Origin: DATLMR01 sp035634255
GTDB taxonomy: Bacteria; Acidobacteriota; Blastocatellia; UBA7656
NCBI GenBank assembly: GCA_035634255.1
Contig: DASQDI010000033.1
Span: 5,982 to 69,981 of the forward strand
Direction: 5' to 3'
DNA: 64,000 nucleotides
The translations under genes were made by a program, and so were the position numbers. A model generated the notes under the pieces. The model made no database searches, was not told the origin of the DNA, and worked only from the letters and a program-made list of their open reading frames with translations. Below are positions 35,792 through 43,790 of this stretch, piece by piece; position 1 is the first letter of the stretch, and every line of letters starts with the position of its first letter.

Positions 35792-37584
35792 TGCAGGTTC
35801 GAATTTCCAAAGTGATCCTCGTGATCTTCTTCTTATGCCTTCTGGCCGTCCCCATCGTGATGAAGCGCCTGTCAAATCGCAGCGAGGCGGCGAAGCTGGC
35901 GGCCGACCCGCACATGGCCATGTCGCGCTACGGCTTCCGCTTCGAGGAGGTCTCGAAGGCCGCGGGCGTCGAGTTCATCCACAAGGCCCCGCAGCTGGAT
36001 TCGAAGCTGGAGCACATCATGCCGCAGGTCGCGTCGATGGGCGCGGCCGTGTCGGTGGCGGACTTCGACCGCGACGGGTGGCAGGACCTTTACGTCACCA
36101 ACAGCGGCGAGGGGAGCCCCAACGCGCTCTACCGCAATCAGGGCGACGGGACTTTCAAGGACGTGGCCCGCGACCTAGGGGTCGCCGACCTGAATAGGAG
36201 GGAGACGGGCGTGTCGATGGGCGCGGTCTGGGGCGACTACGACAACGACGGGTACGACGACCTCTTCCTTTACAGGTGGGGGAAGCCGGAGCTTTTTCAC
36301 AACGACGGGGGGCGCGGCTTCACGAGGGTCTCTGATAAGGCCGACCGGCCGCAGGGGGTCAACGCCAACAGCGCCGTCTGGTTCGATTACGACCGCGACG
36401 GGCGGCTCGACCTCTTCGTCGGCGGCTACTACCCGGAGGACGTGGACCTGTGGAATCTGAAGGACACGCGGATGATGCCCGAGAGCTTCGAGTACGCGCA
36501 GAACGGCGGCCGCAAGTACCTTTTCCATAACCTCGGCGGGGGCTCGTTCGAAGAGGTGAGCGAGCAACTGGGGTTGCAGAGCCGCCGGTGGGCGCTCGCG
36601 GCCGCGGCCGCGGACCTCCGCGGCACGGGCTACCCCGACCTCTTCATCGCGAACGATTACGGGGTCGCGGAGCTCTTCTTCAACGAGAGGGGCAAGCGGT
36701 TCCGCGAGGTGGGCAAGGCGACCGGGGTCGGGTTCGCGCCGAAAAGCGGCATGAACGTGGCGTACGGGGACATCCTGAACACCGGGAAATTCAGCATCTA
36801 CATCACCAACATTTCGGAAGAGGGCGTGCTGATTCAGGGCAATAATTTATGGGTGCCGAAGGAAGGCACGTCGGGCGACAGGCTCCAGTACGAAAACCTC
36901 GCGCGCGACATGGGGGTCGAGCTGGGCGGGTGGAGTTTCGGAGCGCAGTTCGGCGACCTGAACAACGACGGCTTTCAGGACATCTATTTAACGAACGGCT
37001 ACGTCTCGGCCGACAAAGGGACCGACTACTGGTACGACTTCTCGAAGGTCGCGGGCGGCAACAGCACGATCATCTCGGACGCGAAGAACTGGCCGCCGAT
37101 GGGGGGCCGCAGCCTGTCGGGCTACCAGCAGAAGAAGGTCTGGGTGAACGACGGCGCGGGCAGATTCTCGGAGGTCGCGCAGCTGGTCGGGGCCTCGGAC
37201 ACCAACGATGGCCGCGCGGTCGCGCTCGTCGACCTGTGGAACCGCGGAGTGCTCGACGTGGTCGTGGCGAACCAGAGGGGGCCCCTGCTGATCTACAGGA
37301 ACGCGGCCGCGCCCGAAAACGAGTGGATAGGGTTCGAGCTTGAGGGCGGGTCGAGCAACCGCAGCGCGATTGGCGCGCAGGTGCGCGTCTACTGGAACGG
37401 GCAGGTGCAGGTGCAGGAAGTCTCGGGGGGCAGCGGCTTCTGCGCGCAGAACCAGCGCCGCCTGCACTTCGGTCTGGGGAAGAAAGCGTCGGTCGAGAGG
37501 GTGGTCATTCACTGGCCTTCTGGTAAAATCCAGAATATCCTGACTCCGAAGATCGGCAAGCTTAACACGGTAAAGGAGCCTTAG
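35791..37584 (+). CDS. CRTAC1-family protein with FG-GAP repeats and UnbV domain
   Basis: A 597-residue exported protein with an N-terminal anchor (VILVIFFLCLLAVPIV). A seven-bladed type FG-GAP propeller follows, with Ca-loops such as DFDRDGWQDLYVTN, DYDNDGYDDLFLYRWG, DYDRDGRLDLFVGGYY and DLNNDGFQDIYLTNG. The C-terminal ASPIC/UnbV domain reads GAQVRVYWNGQVQVQEVSGGSGF and LHFGLGKKASVERVVIHWPSG. UnbV is named from enediyne clusters, where it is a conserved secreted partner of unknown role. The gene starts on the stop codon of the lipoprotein gene and ends 5 bp before the UnbU-like gene. Confidence 0.9.
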   Translation: MQVRISKVILVIFFLCLLAVPIVMKRLSNRSEAAKLAADPHMAMSRYGFRFEEVSKAAGVEFIHKAPQLDSKLEHIMPQVASMGAAVSVADFDRDGWQDLYVTNSGEGSPNALYRNQGDGTFKDVARDLGVADLNRRETGVSMGAVWGDYDNDGYDDLFLYRWGKPELFHNDGGRGFTRVSDKADRPQGVNANSAVWFDYDRDGRLDLFVGGYYPEDVDLWNLKDTRMMPESFEYAQNGGRKYLFHNLGGGSFEEVSEQLGLQSRRWALAAAAADLRGTGYPDLFIANDYGVAELFFNERGKRFREVGKATGVGFAPKSGMNVAYGDILNTGKFSIYITNISEEGVLIQGNNLWVPKEGTSGDRLQYENLARDMGVELGGWSFGAQFGDLNNDGFQDIYLTNGYVSADKGTDYWYDFSKVAGGNSTIISDAKNWPPMGGRSLSGYQQKKVWVNDGAGRFSEVAQLVGASDTNDGRAVALVDLWNRGVLDVVVANQRGPLLIYRNAAAPENEWIGFELEGGSSNRSAIGAQVRVYWNGQVQVQEVSGGSGFCAQNQRRLHFGLGKKASVERVVIHWPSGKIQNILTPKIGKLNTVKEP

Positions 37585-37589
37585 AATCC

Positions 37590-38501
37590 ATGAGCCAGGC
37601 ATACAGATCGCCCGCGCCCCCGCCGGCCAGCGCGCCGCCGGAGAGCAAGGCCCCCGAAAGCTCCGCCGGACCGCGCTTCCGTTACGACAGCCGATTCACG
37701 GCCCCGCTCTTCATCACGCTCATCCTGCTGGTGGGGCAGCTCACGTTCGGCATACTCGAAAGCTATTCGAGGACGGCGCTGGCCATCGTCACGGCCATCG
37801 CGGTGGAGCTGGTGCTGGCGCGCGTCTTCACGGGCAAATGGCCTCACCTGGCGAGCGCGTATATTTCGGGCATAAGCGTGGGCATCCTCGTGAGGTCCCC
37901 GGCCATCTGGCCCTACGCCCTGTGCAGCGCGATCAGCATCACGTCGAAGTACGTTCTGCGGGTGAAGGACCGGCACATATGGAACCCTTCGAACTTCGGC
38001 ATCTGCGCGATGCTCTTCCTGGCCTCCGACACGGTCGCGAGCCTGAGCGTTCAGTGGGGCAACTTCCTGTGGCCGATGCTGGTCGTGTGGGCGCTCGGGT
38101 CGATCATCATCTGGAGGCTCAAGAGGTTTCACATCTGCGCCACCTACGTCGCGTCGTTCCTGCTCTTCTCTCTGCTGAGGAGCTGGCTCACCGGCCACCC
38201 GTTCCTCGCGGAAGTCGCCCCGATCACGGGGCCGATGTACCAGCTGTTCGTCTTCTTCATGATCACCGACCCTAAGACCACCGTGAGGTCGAAGCGCGGG
38301 CAGTGCGTGGTCGTCTTCTTCGTGGCGCTGGCGGAGATGATCCTGCGCCTGAGCGAGAACGTGCACGCCCCTTATTACGCGCTCTTCATCGTGGGGCCGA
38401 TAGCGAACGTGATCGAAATCTGGTGGACCGGGCGCAAGTCGTCGCAGGCCATCGAGCCGACTCTGAGCGCCGCGCCCGGCGGCGCTCGAAATAACGTTTG
38501 A
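37590..38501 (+). CDS. UnbU / RnfD-NqrB-like integral membrane protein
   Basis: A 303-residue protein with about eight to nine membrane helices after a proline-rich N-terminus of about 45 residues. It carries the RnfD/NqrB-like landmarks KDRHIWNPSNFGICAMLF and QLFVFFMITDPKTT. The covalent-flavin motif of RnfD and NqrB (SGATP type) is missing, so it is unlikely to be a normal Na+-translocating subunit. UnbU proteins of enediyne clusters belong to this superfamily, and UnbV lies directly upstream, as there. AAGGAGCC serves as ribosome-binding site and lies inside the upstream gene. No other rnf or nqr genes are nearby. Confidence 0.85.
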   Translation: MSQAYRSPAPPPASAPPESKAPESSAGPRFRYDSRFTAPLFITLILLVGQLTFGILESYSRTALAIVTAIAVELVLARVFTGKWPHLASAYISGISVGILVRSPAIWPYALCSAISITSKYVLRVKDRHIWNPSNFGICAMLFLASDTVASLSVQWGNFLWPMLVVWALGSIIIWRLKRFHICATYVASFLLFSLLRSWLTGHPFLAEVAPITGPMYQLFVFFMITDPKTTVRSKRGQCVVVFFVALAEMILRLSENVHAPYYALFIVGPIANVIEIWWTGRKSSQAIEPTLSAAPGGARNNV

Positions 38502-38529
38502 GAAAACAATTACAAAAGAGGAGGACCGT

Positions 38530-38715
38530 ATGAGTAACGACCAAGTGATAGCCAACCAGCAGACCATCATCGCCAACCAGGAGAAGATTCTCGCGAATCA
38601 GGGGCGGATTCAGGCCAACCAGGATAAGCTCGACCGCTTGCTGGCGAACCAGGAGCGGATTCAGGCCAACCAGGAAAGGATACTGGCTAATCAGGAAAAA
38701 ATAATGTCGAAGTAG
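38530..38715 (+). CDS. Small heptad-repeat protein (ANQEKIL repeats)
   Basis: A 61-residue protein made almost only of heptads with the pattern (I/L/Q)ANQ(E/Q/D)(K/R)I: seven units, with a three-residue insert (DRL) after the fourth. Setting the Ile/Leu at position a puts Asn at d, the IxxNQxx pattern that resembles the N@d motif (IxxNTxx) of trimeric autotransporter stalks. Trimerisation is inferred from that. AAAAGAGGAGGACCGT before the ATG is a very strong ribosome-binding site, so this is a real gene. It sits 28 bp after the UnbU-like gene and is probably the last gene of that operon. No signal peptide is present. Confidence 0.85.
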   Translation: MSNDQVIANQQTIIANQEKILANQGRIQANQDKLDRLLANQERIQANQERILANQEKIMSK

Positions 38716-38716
38716 A

Positions 38717-38737
38717 GCGCCCCGCGCGTGGGGCGCA
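38717..38737. terminator. GC-rich hairpin after the heptad-repeat gene
   Basis: GCGCCCC pairs with GGGGCGC around a six-base loop, between the convergent ends of the heptad-repeat gene and the selenoprotein gene. No T-run follows on either strand, so it is a weak candidate for a shared terminator. Confidence 0.4.
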
Positions 38738-39307
38738 TCACTCGCGCCCCACCCCTAAGGAATCCGCCACGCGATTTATGTAGTTGAACCACGACGCTAT
38801 GAGCGTGATCTGAAGAATGGCCCTGTCGTCAAAGCCCGCCCCGCGCAACCGCTCGTGATCCTTCGGCCCCACCCGCACCGCGTCCTTCGTCAGCTTAACC
38901 ACGTAATCGAGCATCACGCGGTCCTGCTCCGAGATCGGGGCGGTGGTGTAGTCTTCGCTTATCGCCCGGACCAGAGACTCATCGAGAGTGACACGACGCA
39001 GAAACTCTGCGTGCGACTCGATTCAGTAAAAGCACCGGTTCGTGACAGACACCATCGTGGCTATCATCTCGTGCTGCGCCCGCGTGAGCGGGAGGTCGGG
39101 CGACATCAGCGCCCCGAACGTGCAGAAGGCGTGGTAGAGCGCGTCCGGTATCAGGCTGTGCGAGGCCACTATCCCGGACGACCCGCCGTCCGGGGTCGGG
39201 TGCACTGGCGACGAATACTCCGGCGGGTACATCGCGCGCTGCATCTCGACGGCGCGCTTCAATTTCTCGTCCGCCTCGGCCATCGGAACGGTCTTGATCC
39301 AGGTCAT
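38738..39307 (-). CDS. AhpD-like peroxidase-related selenoprotein (in-frame TGA = Sec)
   Basis: Reads as 189 residues if the TGA at 39025-39023 is decoded as selenocysteine (U95). It is read as a stop in a normal ORF call, which would leave 94 residues. The motif becomes C92-F-Y-U95-I-E-S-H99, the CxxC...H site of AhpD-type alkyl hydroperoxidases. U replaces the second, peroxidatic cysteine, and E80 stands 15 residues before U95, as E118 does before C133 in M. tuberculosis AhpD. After the TGA the frame continues with family-like sequence (MLDYVVKLTKD, LRGAGFDDRAILQIT, NYINRVADSLGV) to a TGA at 38738. A SECIS-like hairpin follows. It starts 6 bp after the APC permease gene. A nonsense-mutated pseudogene is the alternative. 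Confidence 0.85.
38981..39022 (-). promoter_or_regulatory. Candidate bacterial SECIS element
   Basis: Immediately after the UGA of the AhpD-like gene the mRNA can fold. ATCGAG pairs with CTCGAT at the base, and ACGCAG pairs with CTGCGT higher up, closing a five-base loop AGTTT. The loop has a G among its first two bases and begins 17 bases after the UGA. Both agree with the known bacterial SECIS rules (spacing about 16-37, upper stem of at least 4 bp). Confidence 0.75.
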
Positions 39308-39313
39308 AACGCA

Positions 39314-40648
39314 TCATTCCTTCTGGTCAGATTTACCGCGAAAGATCAAATCATAAACCGGCGCGCCGATTGCCACAACCCCGACGCCCAGGAGCGCCTG
39401 GACCGGGCTGTTACCCGCGAGCAGGAAGAGCAGCACGGTCACGAGCGCCAGAAAGGCGAGGGGCGTCACGGGGTAGCCGGGCGCGAGGTAAGAGCCGGGC
39501 GCGCCCCGCCTTCTCCGCAGCCTGAAGACCGCCGCGACCGTCAGGGCGATGAAGATGACGGTCACGAATACGAAGTAGGATATTATCTGCTGAAACGTGC
39601 CGACCGCCACGAGCAGGCTGGCGAGCCCCGCCTGTAACGCGATGGCGCGGGCGGGCGTGCCGAACCTCGGGTGAAGCGACGAGACGGACCTGAAGAATGC
39701 CCCGTCGCGCGCCATCGCGTAGTAGACGCGCGGGGCCGTCGTGATCACGCCGGAGAGGCTCCCGAGGACGGAGACGATCACGATGACCGAGAAGACCTGC
39801 CCGCCTCTGCCGCCGAAGAGCGCCGCGCCCGCCTGCGCGGCGAACGTCTCGCCGGAGACGACCTGCTCTATCGGCACGAGGTAAACGAATACCGCGCTCG
39901 TCAGGATGTAGACCAGGGTGACGATCACGACCCCCGCCGCGAGCGCGCGCGGGAGGGTGCGCGCGGGGTCGCGCACTTCGCCCGCGATCTTGCTGAGGTC
40001 CCACCAGCCCCCGAAAGAGAAGAAGGCCGCGACCATCGCGCCGGCGAGCGCGCCCGGAAGCGGCGACGAGCCCGCGCGCTGCTCTACGAAGGGGATGAAG
40101 TTCGACCAGTCGCCCAGCCTCATCCCGAACCCCCACGCGACGAGCAGCCCGAGCAGCCCGAGCTTGAGCACCGTCAGCCACCGCATGAGCCACGCGACCC
40201 GGCCCACGCCCAAAATATTAAGCGCGGCGAGCGACAGTATGGCCGCGATGCCGATGAGCTTGCCCGCGAGGGGCGAGAGGTCCGCCATGTAGCCGGCGTA
40301 GCCCGCGAGGCCGACCGCGAGCGCGGCCGTTATGCCGGGGTCGAGCACGAGAAAGCACTTCCACCCATACAGAAAAGCGAGGCGCGGCCCGTACGCTTCG
40401 CGCAGGTAGACGTAACCGCCCCCGGCCTCGGGGAACCTCGCGGCGAGCTCGCCGTAGCAGAGCGCCCCGCTCAGGGCCATTGCGCCCATCACGAGCCATA
40501 CGGCGAGCAACCACAGGGGCGAGCCCAGAGACTTCGCCATGTCGGCGGGCGTGAGAAATATGCCGACCGCGATCACCTCGCCCACGACCAGGGCCGCAGC
40601 CGAGACGAAGCCGACCTCTCTCTTTAACTCTCCCCGTTGCGCGCGCAC
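39314..40648 (-). CDS. APC-family amino acid permease
   Basis: A 444-residue protein with twelve or so membrane helices and the amino acid-polyamine-organocation start (GFVSAAALVVGEVIAVGIFLTP), the GGGYVYLREAYGP block near TM3, and GGWWDLSKIAGEVRDPARTLPRAL in the middle. The start is a GTG at 40648, with GAAAGAG very close upstream, so the exact start is unsure. It lies 16 bp after the TonB receptor gene and 6 bp before the AhpD-like gene, so the three genes look like one operon. The substrate is not readable. Confidence 0.9.
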   Translation of the reverse strand: MRAQRGELKREVGFVSAAALVVGEVIAVGIFLTPADMAKSLGSPLWLLAVWLVMGAMALSGALCYGELAARFPEAGGGYVYLREAYGPRLAFLYGWKCFLVLDPGITAALAVGLAGYAGYMADLSPLAGKLIGIAAILSLAALNILGVGRVAWLMRWLTVLKLGLLGLLVAWGFGMRLGDWSNFIPFVEQRAGSSPLPGALAGAMVAAFFSFGGWWDLSKIAGEVRDPARTLPRALAAGVVIVTLVYILTSAVFVYLVPIEQVVSGETFAAQAGAALFGGRGGQVFSVIVIVSVLGSLSGVITTAPRVYYAMARDGAFFRSVSSLHPRFGTPARAIALQAGLASLLVAVGTFQQIISYFVFVTVIFIALTVAAVFRLRRRRGAPGSYLAPGYPVTPLAFLALVTVLLFLLAGNSPVQALLGVGVVAIGAPVYDLIFRGKSDQKE

Positions 40649-40664
40649 CTCTTTCGCTTCCCGC

Positions 40665-43631
40665 CTAGAACGAGACGCGCACGGCCAGTTGGAACGCGCG
40701 CGGCCCCCCCGACCCGAACACCCCGCCCGCGGTCGTCACGGGCTGGCCGAAGCTCGACGAGCGCAGGAATCCGGGGGTCCCCTCGGTCTGGCTGTCGCGC
40801 ACGAGCACGTTAGAAAATCCCGAGTAGTTGACGTTCGACACGCCCAGTATATTGGTCACGTTGAAGAGGTTGAAGACCTCGGCGATGGGCTCGATGCGGA
40901 CGCTCTCGCCCACGGCGAAGGTCCGGGACGCGCGCAGGTCGAACGAGTTGAAGCTGTCGTTGAACCGGGCGTCGTCGCGCACGAGCGGCAGGGGCGACCC
41001 GTTGATCCCCCCGCCCGCGTTCACTCGGCGCAGAAAATCGTTCAGCTCGGAGCCGGTCTCGAACAGCCGCCCGCCCGCATTCCGCTGGAGCACGGGGATG
41101 CGCCCCGCCCCAGAAGGGAGGATGATGTCCATCGGCACGCCCGAGGCGAGGGTCCAGATGGGCGCGAGCGTGACCCGTCCGGGCAGGTCGAAGACGCCGG
41201 AGAAGGTGAAGCGGTGGCGCTGGTCGTTCGGGGTCGGGCCATACTCCAGCTCAAGGTTGTTTGGGTCGACCGGCCCCTCGCTGAAGGGGATCTGATCGTC
41301 GTTCGCGTAATTGAAGGCTTTCGAGAGCGTGTAGGACGCGCGGAATTGGTAGCGGTCCGAGTAATTCTTCCGCACGCTCAGGAGCAGCCCGTCGTACTTC
41401 GTCTTCACGCTCGATTCGAGGTTGACCACGCGGTCCGGCCCCCCGACCACGGGGTTGAAGACCGCCCCCAGGGTGCGGCCGATGATGAAGTGCGTGCCGA
41501 AGTTATGGAGGTAATCGGCGGTCACGATCAGGTCCCTGCCGATCTCCCTCTGCACGCCGATGCTCATCTGCTGGACCATCGGGTTCTGGAGCCCGTTGTC
41601 GATGATGTTTATGCCGGAGGCCCCCGCGCCGGGCAGTATGAAGCCCGTGAAGGGGTTCGACAGGGTCGGCGCGAACGGGGGGAACATACCGGTGTTGGGG
41701 TCTATGAAGAAGACGTTGCCCGCGCGCACTTCGATGGGCAGGGCGCGGCCGTCGAGCCCGCGCTCGAGCGACTGGATTTGCAGGGTCACCCGGTCGTAGT
41801 AGATGCCGTAGCCCCCGCGTATGCTCGTGCGCCCGTCGCCGGGGGCCCAGTTGAAGCCGACGCGCGGCGCGAAGTTGTTCTTGTCTCGGGTCCGCTCGCC
41901 GCTCAGGAAGGGCAGGATCAGGGGGTTCAGCTCGTCGACGCGGCTCACGTTCTTGACGTCCGTGTCCAGCTCGTAGCGCAGCCCGATGTTGAGCGTGAAC
42001 TGCGGGTGTATGCGCCAGTCGTCGTGGACGAAGGCGGCGAAGTAGTTGTTGTCGGCGTCGGGGATCAGGAGGGGCCGGTCGGGCTTCCCGCTCCTGAGCG
42101 TGACGGCGAAGAGGAGGTCGTCGTCGTCCACGGCCCCGTCCCCATTGTGGTCGAAGTTCGGGAAGTCTTCGACCAGCTCGATGCGGCCCTGCTGAAAGAC
42201 GCGCAGGTCGAAGCTCGCGTCGACGCGATGAAACTCCCCTCCGAAATAGAGGGTGTGGCCGCCGCGCACGTAGGTCAGGGTGTCGGCGAACTGGAACCTG
42301 TTCTGCTTCGTCCCCTGCGGCACGCGGAAAGACGCGCCGTCCTGAATGCTCGGGAAGGTGAGCTGCGGGCCGGGCGCGACGGGCTCGATCTCGTTACCGA
42401 AGTTGCTGACGCTGAACCTGAAGTCGTTGACGAGCTTCGGCGAAAAGATCCGCGTCCAGTTGGTGAGGAGGGAGTGGTAATCGTTGCCGCTCGCCTGCCT
42501 CTGCGAAGCCGAGCCGATGGACCGGATGAGCGTGCTCGCGCCCACGTCGTCCGCGCTCTCGACGGCGTAGCGGAAGCCGAGCCGGTCGTACTCGCCGGGG
42601 TTCCAATCAACGCGGGCGGTCGCCAGGAAGTCGTCGAGCGGGGCCGGGGCGAAGCTCCGCCTGATCGTGCGCGCGGCGGTGTCGCGCTCACCGACGAGCA
42701 CCGCGCCGTCCTGGTTGCGGTACTCCATAGCGCCGAACCACCATGCCTTGTTCCTGACTATCGGCCCGCCGATCCCGAAAGAGTATTGCTGCCGGTCGAA
42801 AGGGGGGTCGTCGTTGCTGCGGTCGAAGGTCGCCGGGAGCCCCTGAAGCCTGCGGTCGCGGAAGAAGACCGAGGCCGTCCCGTGCAGGTCGTTCGACCCC
42901 GTGCGCGTGACGACGTTGATCACGGAGGAGGCGGAGCGGCCCAGTTGAGCGGAGAAGCGGTTCGTGGCGATCTGGAATTCGGCCACCGCGTCCTGCGGGA
43001 TGTTCTGCAGAGGGCCTCCGACCACGTCGTCGTTATTGTCCGCGCCGTCCACCGTGATGTTGCCGCCGCGCCCGATCTGCCCGGCCGACGAGATGAGCAC
43101 GCTGTTGGTCTTGGTCGGGTCGAAGTTCGGGGCGGGGGCGTTGCCCGGCAACAGCAGGGCGAGCTCGAGGAAGTTGCGCCCGTTGAGCGGCAGGTTCTCG
43201 ATGGCCTGATTGCCGATCACCCCGTCGACTATGGAAGAGGTGGTGTCGACCGTCCGCGCCGGGTCGTCGCCCCTGAGGACCATCACTTCGTCCGCGGGGT
43301 TGAGCGTGAGGTCGAGCGTCTTGTCCTGCCCCACCTCAAGCGTGATGTTCAGGCTCAGCTTCGTCTCGGGCTTCTCCCCTCTGACCGCGAGCGTGTACTC
43401 GCCCGGAGTCAGGTTCGTGATGACGAAGTAGCCGTCGCCGTCCGTGACCGCTTCGCGGCTGATCCCGGTGGCTATGTGAGTGACGGTGAGGACCGCCCCG
43501 GAGAGGGTCGCCCCCTGCGTGTCGGTCACGCGGCCGTTCAGTGTCGATGACGCCAGGAGTTGGGCGGAAGCCGCCGAGCCTAATACCCAAACCGTTAAGA
43601 GACAGGCCATAGCGCGAATATATTTTCTCAT
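40665..43631 (-). CDS. TonB-dependent receptor with CarboxypepD-regulatory-like plug
   Basis: The ATG at 43631 (988 residues) is preferred to one eight codons upstream, because a signal peptide (MRKYIRAMACLLTVWVLGSAASA) starts there. An N-terminal carboxypeptidase-regulatory-like beta-domain (LNGRVTDTQGATLSGAVLTVTHIATG) precedes the plug (ENLPLNGRNFLELALLLPG, NITVDGADNNDDVVGG) and a long outer-membrane barrel ending in the Phe-terminated strand (FQLAVRVSF). Such OAR-like receptors abound in acidobacteria and take up large or scarce ligands. A DHNGDGAVDDDDL calcium-binding-like loop lies in an extracellular part of the barrel. It is the first gene of a three-gene operon. Confidence 0.93.
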   Translation of the reverse strand: MRKYIRAMACLLTVWVLGSAASAQLLASSTLNGRVTDTQGATLSGAVLTVTHIATGISREAVTDGDGYFVITNLTPGEYTLAVRGEKPETKLSLNITLEVGQDKTLDLTLNPADEVMVLRGDDPARTVDTTSSIVDGVIGNQAIENLPLNGRNFLELALLLPGNAPAPNFDPTKTNSVLISSAGQIGRGGNITVDGADNNDDVVGGPLQNIPQDAVAEFQIATNRFSAQLGRSASSVINVVTRTGSNDLHGTASVFFRDRRLQGLPATFDRSNDDPPFDRQQYSFGIGGPIVRNKAWWFGAMEYRNQDGAVLVGERDTAARTIRRSFAPAPLDDFLATARVDWNPGEYDRLGFRYAVESADDVGASTLIRSIGSASQRQASGNDYHSLLTNWTRIFSPKLVNDFRFSVSNFGNEIEPVAPGPQLTFPSIQDGASFRVPQGTKQNRFQFADTLTYVRGGHTLYFGGEFHRVDASFDLRVFQQGRIELVEDFPNFDHNGDGAVDDDDLLFAVTLRSGKPDRPLLIPDADNNYFAAFVHDDWRIHPQFTLNIGLRYELDTDVKNVSRVDELNPLILPFLSGERTRDKNNFAPRVGFNWAPGDGRTSIRGGYGIYYDRVTLQIQSLERGLDGRALPIEVRAGNVFFIDPNTGMFPPFAPTLSNPFTGFILPGAGASGINIIDNGLQNPMVQQMSIGVQREIGRDLIVTADYLHNFGTHFIIGRTLGAVFNPVVGGPDRVVNLESSVKTKYDGLLLSVRKNYSDRYQFRASYTLSKAFNYANDDQIPFSEGPVDPNNLELEYGPTPNDQRHRFTFSGVFDLPGRVTLAPIWTLASGVPMDIILPSGAGRIPVLQRNAGGRLFETGSELNDFLRRVNAGGGINGSPLPLVRDDARFNDSFNSFDLRASRTFAVGESVRIEPIAEVFNLFNVTNILGVSNVNYSGFSNVLVRDSQTEGTPGFLRSSSFGQPVTTAGGVFGSGGPRAFQLAVRVSF

Positions 43632-43790
43632 ACGAGACGGATCCCCTTTTAACATAGAGCCTTATTATTTCATGCCGAGAGGCCGTGGCCCCCGGATTAT
43701 AGTGAAGGACCCGAATTAGCTCAAGCTGCGGTGCCGCGCCAATTTTTCGAGATTAATCCGGATTACAGTTTGCGGGTATACTGCCTGATC

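Noticed and set aside
32351..38501. Enediyne biosynthetic cluster
   Set aside because: UnbV and UnbU homologues are present, but there is no iterative PKS, thioesterase or tailoring gene in 64 kb.
39023..39307. The AhpD-like gene as a 94-residue protein ending at the TGA, or as a pseudogene
   Set aside because: The frame keeps family sequence for 94 residues after the TGA with no other defect. The TGA sits on the peroxidatic Cys position and a SECIS-like hairpin follows.
40539..43550. 1003-codon ORF on the plus strand opposite the TonB receptor
   Set aside because: Same antisense effect; the protein is low-complexity (Val, Arg, Glu, Asp-rich) and the minus strand holds the clear receptor.
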